DNA from: Haloquadratum sp.
GTDB lineage: Archaea > Halobacteriota > Halobacteria > Halobacteriales > Haloferacaceae
NCBI GenBank assembly: GCA_028275165.1
Contig: JAQCNF010000077.1
Location: forward strand, 1 to 55,807
Length of the DNA: 55,807 nt
Direction: 5' to 3'
This document shows, piece by piece, positions 8,406 to 17,546 of this stretch (its first letter is position 1; the number at the start of each line of letters is the position of its first letter). Both the position numbers and the translations under genes were made by a program. The notes beneath the pieces were generated by a model that had not been told where the DNA came from, did no database searches, and worked only from the letters and a program-made list of their open reading frames with translations.

Positions 8406-9020
8406 ATGACCGATGAGGTCCCAGTAACCGCAACACCGCCGGATAGCTCATTTCACGTAACTGGAACAGATCACGTCACAATCTGGGGAAGCAACGAAGC
8501 GGATACACTGGCGTTTTATCGTGATTTACTCGGCATGCCTCTTGTCCTCCGACAGCCAAATCTTGATGACCCCTCACAGACTCACCTGTTTTTTGACACC
8601 GGTGATGGTCGTATTCTTACAGTTTTTGTTGGTGATCGGCAATCAACTCGTAGACCACAGCAAGGTGGTGTCGGCGCGGTACATCATCTCTGCTTTCGAA
8701 TTGACCCAGCAGATTTCGAAGAGGTTGCTGCAGCACTTGATGCTGATGGACGTGGCTACAATGTTTTTGATCGAGGTGTCTTCTTTTCATTGTATACACA
8801 AGATAACAATGGGTTAGTAATCGAATTATCGACAGATAAGTACGATATCCCTGACGACCGCCGCGGAGAGGTGCTTGCAAAGGCACAACAGATCCGCGTC
8901 AACGATGATGCTGATTATGCAGAAGATCACCATGTTGAAGAAGCGCTCAAGCAGCTCGAATTAGATGCAACTGCATATGATCTCCCAGACGCAGAGAGCG
9001 GAATTGGGAGTGTGGAATAG
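8406..9020 (+). CDS. VOC superfamily (glyoxalase/dioxygenase-like) protein
   Basis: The product has 204 residues. The N-terminal 130 residues have the vicinal oxygen chelate pattern: a first module beginning FHVTGTDHVTIWGSN and ADTLAFYRDLLGMPLV, with a second module GGVGAVHHLCFRI and LVIELSTD. His in TDHVT, His in VHHLCF and Glu in VIELST are the likely metal ligands. The C-terminal 60 residues are acidic and helical. The family covers glyoxalases, extradiol dioxygenases and antibiotic-binding proteins; the substrate cannot be told from sequence. It is cytoplasmic, with no signal peptide. Confidence 0.8.
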   Translation: MTDEVPVTATPPDSSFHVTGTDHVTIWGSNEADTLAFYRDLLGMPLVLRQPNLDDPSQTHLFFDTGDGRILTVFVGDRQSTRRPQQGGVGAVHHLCFRIDPADFEEVAAALDADGRGYNVFDRGVFFSLYTQDNNGLVIELSTDKYDIPDDRRGEVLAKAQQIRVNDDADYAEDHHVEEALKQLELDATAYDLPDAESGIGSVE

Positions 9021-9071
9021 TGTTGTGAAAGATACGCACAGTCCGGTGAAGCTCTACTGGCAAGTGAACTA

Positions 9072-9114
9072 CCCCGTCCTACTCAGCCGCTGGCGCGGCT
9101 TCGTTGAGGACGGG
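9072..9114 (-). repeat. TnpB element right-end hairpin
   Basis: CCCGTCCT (9073-9080) pairs with AGGACGGG (9107-9114). An inner stem, AGCCGC/GCGGCT, closes on TGGC. The sequence and its position after the minus-strand TnpB relic match the right-end hairpin of IS200/IS605-type elements, the part that serves as guide RNA scaffold and transposition end in active relatives. Confidence 0.7.
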
Positions 9115-9278
9115 ACTTCCGTGCTCTCACATGAGATTTTCTGCTTCTCGGACAGTACTTGCAAGCAGTGCGTCCCGATGACACCTGCCCACAGAGGATC
9201 CAGTCTCCACAGACATTTGTACTGTCCCAGCTATCATTGTGACTGTTCAAATGTCACTCTTAGTTTCCTCAGATCACA

Positions 9279-9722
9279 CTAATACGTTTCCAACGACGCG
9301 TTATGATCGCGGCCAGTCTTGAACCCACAGTCCGGACAGGAGTGTTCACACATATATAAATGGTTTTGTGACTCGACGCCACGTTGAGCGCATCGCCTTG
9401 TCGTTCCATCAGGGTTAACAAGAACGACGTGGCATCCATTCCTTCCGCCGTGCCGATTGAACGCTTTGATTGTCCAGGACCACGACATCGCGGCCACGTT
9501 GCGACTGTTCTTGTCCAACCACTGGCGAGACTGCGTGGAACTACATGCAGGCTTGCCGAGAAGTGTACAACCACTCACGCAAGAGTAACCACCCTGCTCC
9601 TGACGACGACAAGCCATCGTACACTGCGATGCAGATCTTCCAGAATGGAAATAAGAATGGTCAGAGTGGAAGCGAGTATACTCGAAATGCCTGCAAATGG
9701 CTGTCCGTCGTATCAAACACAT
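9279..9722 (-). pseudogene. TnpB relic, minus strand
   Basis: The minus-strand frame contains the C-terminal part of an IS1341-type TnpB. SRNVAAMSW and HGGRNGCHVVLVNPDGTT are followed by a damaged zinc-ribbon (CAQRGVES where CxxCG is normal, then CPDCGFKT) and RDHNASLETY before a stop. The N-terminal two thirds are missing or scrambled, and the first cysteine pair has lost a cysteine, so it cannot encode a working nuclease. The right-end hairpin lies 165 bases beyond. A second relic of the same type lies head to head with it. Confidence 0.8.
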
Positions 9723-10329
9723 AAAAGCGTGCTTGAATCACGACAGCAACGCGGATTCAAGACTGATCGTCTCAACTGCGACTAAGGATCCGAGAGAATA
9801 CTGCAGTATCAAATGTAATCAGTCAGGTTTTGACGTGGATAGTCACACGGCTCGGGCTGGTCACGCGATTGGAAACACCTCACAAATGGGCGATTTCCAC
9901 CTAGACTCCCATCGACCACTCCCAGACAACACAGATGTTTCTGAGGCTATTCTCCAAAAATAACAAAACGGAAACAGCCGCAACATCGCCGCGATGTCGT
10001 GGTCCCAGACAGTCAAATCATTCGAGCGCCACAGCATAAAGGGTGGTTGTCATGTTGTTCTTGCTGACCGCGATCATAACGCGTCGTTGGAAACGTATTA
10101 GCGTGGTTTGGAGAGGTTGGGAGTGGGGTTCAACCAGTCAGAGTTAGGGATAGAGTTGGGACAGTCCAAATCAACGCCTGCGGAGACTGGCACCGCTGTT
10201 TGCAGGCGTCGTCGAGACGCACTGCTTGCAAGTACCGTCATTGAATCAGGAAGTCCAACGCGAGAGCACGGAAGCCCACCCTCAAGGAGCGAGCCACTGC
10301 CGTGGCGAGCAAGTAGGCTGGGGTAGTTC
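9541..10329 (+). pseudogene. TnpB relic, plus strand, internally deleted
   Basis: Pieces of one TnpB appear in order on the plus strand. An N-terminal block (ACREVYNHSRKSNHP) comes first, then NIAAMSWSQTVKSFERH and GGCHVVLADRDHNASLETY near 9990-10097. The junction VVLADRD shows that the zinc-ribbon has been deleted. The normal tail follows (ERLGVGFNQSELG... TREHGSPPSRSE). The end GTAGGCTGGGGTAGTTCAC matches the right end of the minus-strand neighbour, so both come from the same element type in opposite orientation. Confidence 0.75.
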
Positions 10330-10628
10330 ACTGGGTCAATAATCACGATATTCAGTCGAGCAGATTTCCAAAGATATGTTCCAGCGTCGTCTAAGTGAAC
10401 TCATCTACTTCGATGGGTTGAGTCATGAAAATAGATTGCTGGCGACATGAGCATAAAATTCATTTAACAATATACTCAAAATCGTTGAGCCATTCCACCC
10501 CTGTCACGGCCAAAGGGGAACTCTCAATCACGTGGTGAAATACCCCGACGCAAACACGAGGAAGATGCGAGTGAAATCAAACAGAGTAGGCGTCAGCGCT
10601 GAATCACGAAGCTTAGGCTATATATAGC
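10330..10628. other. Spacer, nothing recognised
   Basis: The stretch lies between the TnpB relic and the end of the alcohol dehydrogenase gene. It is A/T rich around 10440-10490. No gene, repeat or clear hairpin was found. Confidence 0.4.
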
Positions 10629-11669
10629 TCACTGGACGGTCACGAGCACTTTGACAGCATCTCGTCTATCCATTGCCTGATAGCCCTCTGCAATATTGTC
10701 AAGATCCACTGTCTTTGTAAAGACAGGTGCAGGGTCAAGAGTGCCCTGTAGCACGTCTGCGAGTAGTTCATCTGCGTACGCTCTAACAGGAGCAACTCCC
10801 CCTTGAATAGCAATGTTGTCGCTGAAGAATGGATAAAGGTCAAGTCCATCACCGAGCCCATGAGGAACACCGACGTATCCAACGGTTCCACCCGGCCGAC
10901 AGACCTCAACAGCGGTCTCCATCGACGAAGTGGCGCCAACACATTCAAGAACGTGTTCTGGACCACCGTTGGTCAGCGATTTGATCGTTTCGATCGCCCT
11001 ATCAGCCTGCTCATTGACTATCTCAGTGGCACCGAATTCTGAGGCAATCTGTAACCGATCGTCGTGGTGACCGACTGCAATGATTTGTGAGGCACCGAGT
11101 CGTTTCGCAGCAAGGACACCACAGAGGCCGACCGCCCCATCACCAATCACAGCACACGCTGATCCTGGTTCGACACCAGCGCTCACCGCTGCATGGTGTC
11201 CTGTTCCCATCACGTCTGTCAGTGGCAAAACCGACCGGAGGGTTGCTTCGTCGTCGGCATGACGGTCAGGTATTCGGACGAGGGTACCGTCAGCGTGTGG
11301 GCACCGCACCATTTCACCTTGAGCTCCACCGTTTGGAACACTCCAACTCTCGCCGTTGACACAGGATGTGTGTAACCCACGGCGACAAAACTCACACTCA
11401 CCACAACTAATGCGGAATGGAGCGAAGACTCGATCTCCAGGAGAGACCGATGTGACTGCGTCACCGACTGCCTCAACAATGCCCATCGGCTCATGTCCAA
11501 CCCGTGATGGAATATCGCGATCGACTTCGCCTCGATAGAACCATAGATCAGATCCACACACAGCAGTATGCGTCACACGAAGCACGGCTGATTCTGGATC
11601 TTCAATACTCGGCTTATCTACATTTGAGACACGAATATCTCCAGGTCCATGAAAAGTTGCAGCACGCAT
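10629..11669 (-). CDS. Zinc-dependent alcohol dehydrogenase family protein
   Basis: The product has 346 residues, the usual length for medium-chain dehydrogenases. The start is the ATG at 11669 (MRAATFHGPGDIRV), the family's normal beginning. Zinc-site residues are visible: CGSDLWFYRG with catalytic Cys, GHEPMGIVE with His-Glu, and the structural zinc lobe CGECEFCRRGLHTSC with four cysteines. The Rossmann motif is VIGDGAVGLCGV. It should oxidise an alcohol or sugar alcohol, or reduce an aldehyde, with NAD(P); the substrate is open. It is a single gene on the minus strand with no obvious partner. Confidence 0.9.
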   Translation of the reverse strand: MRAATFHGPGDIRVSNVDKPSIEDPESAVLRVTHTAVCGSDLWFYRGEVDRDIPSRVGHEPMGIVEAVGDAVTSVSPGDRVFAPFRISCGECEFCRRGLHTSCVNGESWSVPNGGAQGEMVRCPHADGTLVRIPDRHADDEATLRSVLPLTDVMGTGHHAAVSAGVEPGSACAVIGDGAVGLCGVLAAKRLGASQIIAVGHHDDRLQIASEFGATEIVNEQADRAIETIKSLTNGGPEHVLECVGATSSMETAVEVCRPGGTVGYVGVPHGLGDGLDLYPFFSDNIAIQGGVAPVRAYADELLADVLQGTLDPAPVFTKTVDLDNIAEGYQAMDRRDAVKVLVTVQ

Positions 11670-12305
11670 GTTAGTACCGAAGATTGATAAGTTAAAAAGT
11701 CTCGCTATCTCTGTGAACATTGACTGGGGGAAACCACCCAGAAGTTTCGGCTGGGTAATACTTCATCTTGAAATACACACTCCATCTGTGTGGGACTCAT
11801 GTCTTCGGTCAAGCCAACAGCAACGACCGAAGAGTAGTAACGACTAGCTGAACGTCGAAATCACTCTGGATTCAAGAATATGCACGTCCGGGCTGCGGTC
11901 ACACTGAGAGGAGGGAACGAAACGAAGCGCAACGGATACGGTTCTTCTTTGCAGCAGGTGACATCTTCTGGGCCGTGAACGGCGGGATTCTCTCGCTATG
12001 AGAAGATCGTTCTGGTGTGACGAATCGTTGCCTGAATCGTAGATATATGCGCAGACTGCGCCTCCTGCTCTGTGGAGATAATTTTCGACTTTCAGAACAC
12101 GCGCTCGTCAGATATGTGATGACGCTGGCACGGGCACGCACCTGACGAAGTTTTACAGGATTGATATCAGAATCCGGAAGTCACAGATGGTTGAGCAGTG
12201 TTCAGAACAGTCTCTTGCGTACTACCTCGGTTTGCGTTACGATGAGACAAGAATACCGATGTTGAAAAGGACTCACATTGAATAGCCGTACGAGGGTTTC
12301 AAATT
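11670..12305. other. Spacer with one weak hairpin
   Basis: ACCCAG (11736-11741) and CTGGGT (11751-11756) could form a short stem upstream of the dehydrogenase. An 80-codon minus-strand frame at 11899-12141 is Arg/Ser rich and basic, unlike haloarchaeal proteins, so I do not call it. The end of the stretch should contain the promoter for the TrkA gene. Confidence 0.4.
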
Positions 12306-12956
12306 ATGACAACACCTCGGACAGTCATCGTCGGGGGCGGTCGCGTTGGCCGTCGCACAGCACAGTTGCTCAATAGCCGTGGCCATGATATAGTAATTAT
12401 CGAGATCGACGCTGATCTCGTAGATGAACTGGCTGATGATTATATTGGCACAGTTATTGAGGGCGACGCAACACAGCCAGATATTTTAAATCAGGTTGAT
12501 CTGGAGCGGACAGACGTGGTCGCAGCACTGACTGCACAGACTGGCACGAATCTTGCAGTTTGCCTTGCAGTTGAGCGATTAGAGCCAACTATTGAGACAG
12601 TGATGCGAACTGAAAGCGAAAACGTCGAACAGTATGAAGAGTACGTTGATGAGGTCATTTTCCCAGAGAACGCTGGTGCCAGGGTTGCAGCAAATGCAAT
12701 CGAAACAGATGTTCGTTCAATTGAGGAAGTGGCTGGTGCACTCGATATTCTCGAAATCACCGTCGCCGAAGGAGCACCGGTTGATGGGCGAGGATTAGAT
12801 ACCGTCCAACTTCCGCGCGGATGCATTGTTATTTCAGAGACTGGTGGTGATCGAATTGCGGGGGCCTCAACAGAATTGCAGGCCGGAAATACCTACACAG
12901 TTGCTGTTGAACCATCGGTAAGCGATGAGATAATGAACCTGTTCCGAAGTCAGTGA
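12306..12956 (+). CDS. TrkA-type potassium channel/transporter regulator (RCK)
   Basis: The product has 216 residues with two domains. An RCK_N Rossmann domain carries VIVGGGRVGRRTAQLL and the acidic IIEID for NAD(H) binding, with EGDATQPDIL and AALT typical of TrkA_N. From about residue 135 there is a TrkA_C/RCK_C domain (LDILEITVAEGAPVDG, GCIVISETGGDRI). Such proteins sit on the inner face of Trk/Ktr potassium transporters or channels and gate them in response to nucleotides. No membrane subunit is encoded nearby, so its partner lies elsewhere. It ends 13 bases from the convergent ferredoxin gene. Confidence 0.88.
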   Translation: MTTPRTVIVGGGRVGRRTAQLLNSRGHDIVIIEIDADLVDELADDYIGTVIEGDATQPDILNQVDLERTDVVAALTAQTGTNLAVCLAVERLEPTIETVMRTESENVEQYEEYVDEVIFPENAGARVAANAIETDVRSIEEVAGALDILEITVAEGAPVDGRGLDTVQLPRGCIVISETGGDRIAGASTELQAGNTYTVAVEPSVSDEIMNLFRSQ

Positions 12957-12969
12957 ACAACTCCGTTTT

Positions 12970-13557
12970 TCATGGTGCTTCACTGGTTTCAATTGTTAAG
13001 TCTGCCTTCGGATAAGCAACACATGTGAGCGTATACCCATCTTCTAACTCATCGTCATCCAACATCTGCTGGTTGTCGTGAGTGATATATTCTTCTGAGT
13101 TTCCGCTATCGATAATCTTCCCACTACAGGAAACGCACTGACCCTGTCGGCAGGCATACGGCATCTCCCACCCGCTCTCCTCACCAGCCTCAAGAAGAGT
13201 TTGATTATTGGCAACGTCGACCGTTTCACCCTGTTTGCTGAACTCAATTTCAAAGTATTCGACTTCATCATCAGGGATATCTGCTGGGCTCTTTGAGTCC
13301 TCTGTGTCCGTCTCCTCTAACTCTGCTTTTTCTCCTCCGGTGGAGATGGATCCGGCTGGGATGGCTCCTCCACCAACAGAACGGTTCATCGGCTCGGCGA
13401 ACTCTGTTTCCGAGATAGTACTTGCCCGCTGTTCAAGCACCTCCTGTGAAATATCTGGCTTCGGGGTCCATCCAGTCCCCCGAGCGTAATGCAGTGACAC
13501 CGCCAGAAGCGTGAGTGTCACCCCTAAGCTGAGTCCTAAGAAATTGATGTCCACCAT
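12970..13557 (-). CDS. Membrane-anchored 2Fe-2S ferredoxin
   Basis: The product has 195 residues. An N-terminal hydrophobic segment (about 5-25) anchors it to the membrane. A Ser/Glu/Asp-rich linker runs to about residue 95. The C-terminal domain is a plant-type ferredoxin with the cluster motif CRQGQCVSC and a last cysteine in TLTCVAYP, which gives the four ligands of a 2Fe-2S cluster. It should carry electrons at the membrane. Soluble haloarchaeal ferredoxins lack such an anchor and linker, so this is a distinct, tethered type. Its redox partner is not evident from neighbours. Confidence 0.85.
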   Translation of the reverse strand: MVDINFLGLSLGVTLTLLAVSLHYARGTGWTPKPDISQEVLEQRASTISETEFAEPMNRSVGGGAIPAGSISTGGEKAELEETDTEDSKSPADIPDDEVEYFEIEFSKQGETVDVANNQTLLEAGEESGWEMPYACRQGQCVSCSGKIIDSGNSEEYITHDNQQMLDDDELEDGYTLTCVAYPKADLTIETSEAP

Positions 13558-13766
13558 AGCGGCGCTACGAAGTGGGGGGTTAAGGAAATTGTGATAAAGT
13601 GGAGAACAGCAACGAAATGTTAAGACTGTGGTGTCTTAGTATGTAGCTGGATTGAATTGACATCTACGAATGTGATATGACTCTGTATCTGTCGGTCATT
13701 AGTCACCGTGTGAGTATAGATCTCTCGAGTGGTGTGTCTCAGAATTTCATAGTGTTCAATCTCGCA

Positions 13767-14666
13767 TTAATCTGTTCGTCTCACTGGATGTCGCCCGAAT
13801 CCATACCGTAGGCGATTCGCTAGTTTTCTGGCGAATCGTCCGTCAGTGCCACGACTTCCGAAGCGTTCAGCGAGTGCTTGATAAATAAGTGGCACAGGAA
13901 CCTCCTGTGTGAGCGCCTCTTCAACTGTCCACGTCCCTGTTGAGCCTCCAGCGATATGATCTGCGACGGTTTCAAGATCGGATCCTTCCTCGCGAAAGGC
14001 CTCTTCACAGAGATCTAAGAGCCACGATCGAATGACTGCACCGTTGCTCCAAGTTCGAGCGACCGTTTCAAGATCAAGCTCGTATCGGCCATGGGCCAGC
14101 AGCTCGAATCCCTCGCCGTACGATTGCATGAGTGCGTACTCAATACCGTTGTGAACCATCTTGACATAGTGGCCAGCTCCGTTTGGGCCAAGTCGTGCGT
14201 GCCCTGCGGGACCTGTCGCAATCGCATCGAAGACAGGTGAAAGTGATTCGTATGCCCACTCAGGGCCACCAATCATCAATGAAAATCCAGCATCTGCACT
14301 TGCTGGCCCACCAGAGGTGCCACAGTCAAGATACGCAGCATCAGTCGCTGTCGCTCGCTGAACCGATGACTCAAAATGTGAGTTCCCTCCATCGATAATA
14401 ATATCATTACCGTCGAGTGTGTCTTCAAGTTCAGCTAGCGTCATATCAACGGCTTCTCCAGCAGGAACCATCAGCCACATGTACTTGTCGTCTCCCAATC
14501 GGTCGCAAAAATTATCCAGACTCTCGGCTGGCACTGCCCCATTGGCGGCCGCCTCTTGTACATTCTCGTGGTCGACGTCGAAGGCAATTACTTCATGCCC
14601 TCCAGCGAGTACACGGTCGACAATAATCTGTCCCATGCGGCCAAGACCGATAACACCTAATTGCAT
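13767..14666 (-). CDS. gnd: 6-phosphogluconate dehydrogenase (decarboxylating, short form)
   Basis: The product has 299 residues, matching the short NAD-type enzyme. The start is the ATG at 14666 (MQLGVIGLGRMG), not the GTG upstream. Motifs seen: nucleotide-binding GLGRMG, IIIDGGNSHF, the signature LDCGTSGGPASADAG, and catalytic HYVKMVHNGIEY with Lys and the conserved His-Asn. It oxidises 6-phosphogluconate to ribulose 5-phosphate and CO2, which in haloarchaea serves the oxidative pentose phosphate route. It is a single cytoplasmic gene with a TnpB relic upstream. Confidence 0.9.
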   Translation of the reverse strand: MQLGVIGLGRMGQIIVDRVLAGGHEVIAFDVDHENVQEAAANGAVPAESLDNFCDRLGDDKYMWLMVPAGEAVDMTLAELEDTLDGNDIIIDGGNSHFESSVQRATATDAAYLDCGTSGGPASADAGFSLMIGGPEWAYESLSPVFDAIATGPAGHARLGPNGAGHYVKMVHNGIEYALMQSYGEGFELLAHGRYELDLETVARTWSNGAVIRSWLLDLCEEAFREEGSDLETVADHIAGGSTGTWTVEEALTQEVPVPLIYQALAERFGSRGTDGRFARKLANRLRYGFGRHPVRRTD

Positions 14667-14747
14667 ATGTGCCACTCACCACCCGATTGAAGTAGTGATT
14701 GTGATTCCTCTCTCTGTGGTCCTTATGGAAAGTGCGAGGCGAAAACC

Positions 14748-14763
14748 CACGGCTTGAGCCGTG
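14748..14763. repeat. CACGGCT hairpin at element edge
   Basis: CACGGCT and AGCCGTG are separated by two bases. The same stem core occurs at 44211-44224 next to an element end, so this is likely a terminal hairpin of the TnpB element that follows or of an older one. Confidence 0.5.
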
Positions 14764-14877
14764 AAGCCGACAACTGGGAGACTCACCACGCTTGAACGCT
14801 CGGCTGGATATTGTATGTCAAACACAGTATTTAAATGGTTTTTCATAAGTAACTGTACATCACAAAACGGTGTTGGA

Positions 14878-15640
14878 GACAACTCACCCCACCGAGCGAA
14901 AATCACGAACCACCAGCAGGTTCGTGACGATCTCAACCAATACGGGTTTTCTGTCTCGAAACTGTGGAACGTCGGACGCTACGACATACAACAACGGTAG
15001 GACGATGAAGGCGAGATACCCGACGAAGCCGGAGTTGAAACACCACGAACGCGACAGTGACCGACACTTTCAGTCAAGTTCGTTCGAGACGGCACCGCCG
15101 TCTCGTGATGCCAGTGAGCTTCGATTAGTGAGCACAGCGATTTCTCGAAGGACTTGCTGAGGCGTTCACCGGCTGGGACAACTCTGACGACGGCAACAAC
15201 CTACCTGGCTACCGGAAGCGTGGTGACCGACACCCACGCTCCACAGTGACGTGGAAGCAAAAAGGCATCAAACACGACGACAAGCATGGGCAAGTTCGCC
15301 TTTCGAAAGGTTGGAACCTGAAAGACGGGGGATCAGACTTCATCCTCGCAGAGTACGAAACCCGTCCTGACGGACAGGTTGAGAACATCCGGCAGGCAGT
15401 CTGGAGTGGCGACGAATAGGAGCTCCACCTCATCTGTCACAACAGATCCCCGTCGAAGACACGCCGGACGACGAGACGGCAGGCATTGGCCTCGGCATCA
15501 GCAACTATCTCGTCATCGACTTTTGAAGCCAGATAACTGAGAGTCCCCTGAGGGAATATGAGTCACGGCCGGTTGGCCCAGCCCGGAGTCTTCCTGTTTG
15601 ACCGCGAGAGCGGACGGTTCACACCGAGAGAACAGTAAGA
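14878..15640 (+). pseudogene. TnpB relic truncated at the RuvC-I motif
   Basis: The plus-strand frames follow a TnpB of the long haloarchaeal type. NHQQVRDDLNQYGF and GRYDIQQR come first, then after frame changes YRKRGDRHPRSTVTWKQKG and ILAEYETRPDGQVENIRQ. The gene reaches GIGLGISNYLVID, where the RuvC-I motif GIDLG has lost its catalytic Asp to Gly, then stops. Most of the nuclease domain is deleted. The normal tail (LAQPGVFLFDRESGRFTPRE) resumes at about 15567. The relic has several frameshifts and stops, and no TnpA. Confidence 0.8.
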
Positions 15641-15656
15641 TCGTAAACTGTCATAT

Positions 15657-15692
15657 CCCACCGCTTGGGAATCCCACCTCTGAACCGGTGGG
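15657..15692 (+). repeat. TnpB element right-end hairpin
   Basis: CCCACCG (15657-15663) pairs with CGGTGGG (15686-15692) and is followed by AGGAGGTCA. The same right-end pattern, GTGGGAGGAGGTCA, is found in reverse at 54098-54117. Confidence 0.65.
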
Positions 15693-15781
15693 AGGAGGTC
15701 AGGTTGCCGTTATGTGCTATTGTGACTCACCATATCGAACACAAAATTTATGTTTCTCAACGGCATACATGAGGATGTATT

Positions 15782-15789
15782 GGAGGTGA
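15782..15789 (+). promoter_or_regulatory. Shine-Dalgarno of Hsp20
   Basis: GGAGGTGA lies five bases before ATG 15795 and sets the start there, 15 codons after the first in-frame ATG. A TATA-like AAATTTATG lies near 15744-15752. Confidence 0.75.
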
Positions 15790-15794
15790 ACCAA

Positions 15795-16175
15795 ATGGTC
15801 GCAGGTACACCAACTACATGGTCACGAGCGCTTGATCTGCCGAATCGCTTGTTCGAAAACAATGGCGGATTTATGCCCTCTGACGATGGGTATGAATTGT
15901 ATGAAGAAGATGGACAATTCATATTGACGATCGATATGCCGGGATTTGACGCTGACGAGATTAGCCTTCGGTGGAACGATGGTCGGCTTGCAGTCTCGGC
16001 AGAACACGTTGATGAGGATCGTAACCGGCAAAAAAACGCTCATCGAACGTTCCGACTACCCAAGGACATCGTTGTTGATGACATAACTGCAACCTATTCT
16101 AATGGTGTTCTTGAAGTAACGCTCCCTATTGAGGGTGAACTGACTGCCGGTACCGAGATCCCTATCGAGAGCTAA
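15795..16175 (+). CDS. Hsp20/alpha-crystallin small heat shock protein
   Basis: The product has 126 residues from the ATG set by a strong ribosome site. The alpha-crystallin domain covers about 38-115: YELYEEDGQFILTIDMPGFDADEI, then SLRWNDGRLAVSAEH, and the closing GVLEVTLP with the A-x-x-x-(N)GVL signature (TYSNGVLEV). A short C-terminal extension ends EIPIES, with an I-x-I-like motif for oligomer contacts. It acts as an ATP-independent holdase in the cytoplasm under heat or salt stress. It is transcribed alone, and its leader and ribosome site differ from the mostly leaderless neighbours. Confidence 0.92.
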   Translation: MVAGTPTTWSRALDLPNRLFENNGGFMPSDDGYELYEEDGQFILTIDMPGFDADEISLRWNDGRLAVSAEHVDEDRNRQKNAHRTFRLPKDIVVDDITATYSNGVLEVTLPIEGELTAGTEIPIES

Positions 16176-16258
16176 CTCGGTTATACGCAAGTTAGCACGC
16201 AGTAACACTTCATTACTGCTTCGACGTTCTTTTGATGATTCGCCTTTTATAAATAGCC

Positions 16259-16645
16259 ATGGTAGAATTCAAGATTGTCGTCTCCGATGAGACGGGGTAT
16301 ACCCAACAGTTCGAAGTTGACGGACAAAGTGCAAACCGCTTCATTGGTCGAGATCTTGGTGAAGAGGTTGATGGAAATGCAGTTGGGTTAGATTCAGGAA
16401 CACTTGAACTCACTGGTGGTTCTGATGAAGCCGGCCGTCCAATGCGTGGCGATGTCGCAGGCTCCGATCTAAAAGAGCTTCTGCTTGAGGGCGGTGTTGG
16501 CTATCATCCAGAACGAGACGGTGAACGAAAACGGATCACCGTCCGAGGTCGCCAAGTCTCAGAGGAAACTGCTCAAATCAATGTCCGTCTCACCGGCGCA
16601 GAATCTATCGAGGACCTCCTTGAAGCGGATGAAGAAGGCGAGTAA
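16259..16645 (+). CDS. rps6e: 30S ribosomal protein S6e
   Basis: The product has 128 residues, typical for archaeal S6e. Family landmarks are [10 protein letters not shown] at the start, [11 protein letters not shown], the signature [16 protein letters not shown], and [20 protein letters not shown]. It binds the small ribosomal subunit. It heads a tight three-gene run: the next gene starts two bases after its stop and the third overlaps the second by four bases, so all three are likely co-transcribed. Confidence 0.97.
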   Translation: MVEFKIVVSDETGYTQQFEVDGQSANRFIGRDLGEEVDGNAVGLDSGTLELTGGSDEAGRPMRGDVAGSDLKELLLEGGVGYHPERDGERKRITVRGRQVSEETAQINVRLTGAESIEDLLEADEEGE

Positions 16646-16647
16646 GC

Positions 16648-17079
16648 GTGAGCGAGCGAATTCCCAGTGATGCATCAGCTGTGACGACGGTCACAGCACA
16701 CCTCGATCGTCGTGGCGGGATGCACCGGCCATATCTTCGTCTTCCAGATCAAATCGAACTCTCGCCAGAGGTGGTCATTCGATTATCATTAGATGGGACA
16801 CAGTATTTTACCCACGTACAGTCAGACCGAGACGGATCTTACATTGGCGGCGCGTATGATAATAAACGCATTGCCAGAACGCCCACAGAGGGGAAAAATC
16901 GTCTCGAAGAGTGGTGTGATACACATGAGTGTAGACCCGGGGATGTAGTTGAGCTTGATATTGTTTCACCTTCATTTCTCTACGGCATGCGTGAGCCAGG
17001 TAAGCGACAGATATACACGGTTCCGAGTCGGCCGGAAAAATCACTTCAGGACATAGCTACAAAATTTCATGACTCATGA
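16648..17079 (+). CDS. Haloarchaeal conserved protein (DUF7112-like)
   Basis: The product has 143 residues from a GTG placed two bases after the S6e stop. The sequence matches what I remember as family DUF7112: an N-terminal IPSDASAVTTVTAHLDRRGG, a middle block GGAYDNKRIARTP followed by GKNRLEEW, and C-terminal FLYGMREPGKRQIY. It looks like a small beta-rich cytoplasmic protein without metal motifs. The function is unknown. Its coupling to S6e suggests a role near translation or simple co-expression. Confidence 0.8.
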   Translation: MSERIPSDASAVTTVTAHLDRRGGMHRPYLRLPDQIELSPEVVIRLSLDGTQYFTHVQSDRDGSYIGGAYDNKRIARTPTEGKNRLEEWCDTHECRPGDVVELDIVSPSFLYGMREPGKRQIYTVPSRPEKSLQDIATKFHDS

Positions 17080-17546
17080 ACTCCTATGATGAGTTTTTAG
17101 CTGGAAATCGGCATGACGATATCGTGCTGTTTCTCTCCGAGCATGTGGTTGATGAGCATTCGGCGATCCGCGATCGAGCTCTCTCGGTAGAAACCGGATG
17201 TGTGCTTACCATTTCTGGCACACGTGCTCAACAGATTGTTGAATCAGCAATTGGTATGGGCCCAATGGCATTTGCGAAGAAAGCAATGGGAACGCGTGTA
17301 CACGTCGATAGAGAACTCAAAGATGCAGCGTGCCCCAACGGACATACTGATCATGAGACAGAGTTCATCCTTGCATTCTCTGAGGCAGAAAATCAGGCAG
17401 TCGGTGGTCTCTACGCTCAGGGTCCCGTTATTCATGCCTACACACAGTGCTCGTGTGGTGCGCTGGCTGCTGATAAATGGGTTGCGGATGCCCCAACTGA
17501 AACGGGCGTACAACCGGGGTCATCTGTGCCAGTCGAAGAAAAATAA
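17076..17546 (+). CDS. Haloarchaeal conserved protein (DUF5807-like)
   Basis: The product has 156 residues and overlaps the previous gene by ATGA, so translation is probably coupled. The N-terminal half begins MNSYDEFLAGNRHDDIVLFL. The C-terminal half has spaced cysteines and histidines (CPNGHTDHETEF, YTQCSCGALAADKW) that could hold zinc. It fits what I remember as DUF5807, of unknown function. The stop touches the stop of the convergent DHH gene with no base between them. Confidence 0.8.
   Translation: MNSYDEFLAGNRHDDIVLFLSEHVVDEHSAIRDRALSVETGCVLTISGTRAQQIVESAIGMGPMAFAKKAMGTRVHVDRELKDAACPNGHTDHETEFILAFSEAENQAVGGLYAQGPVIHAYTQCSCGALAADKWVADAPTETGVQPGSSVPVEEK

Noticed and set aside
11899..12141. 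80-codon minus-strand ORF
   Set aside because: Basic, Arg/Ser-rich product and no motif; unlike haloarchaeal proteins.
16240..16252. TTTTATAAATAG as promoter of S6e
   Set aside because: It is too close to the ATG to place a start site 25 bases downstream without losing the start codon.
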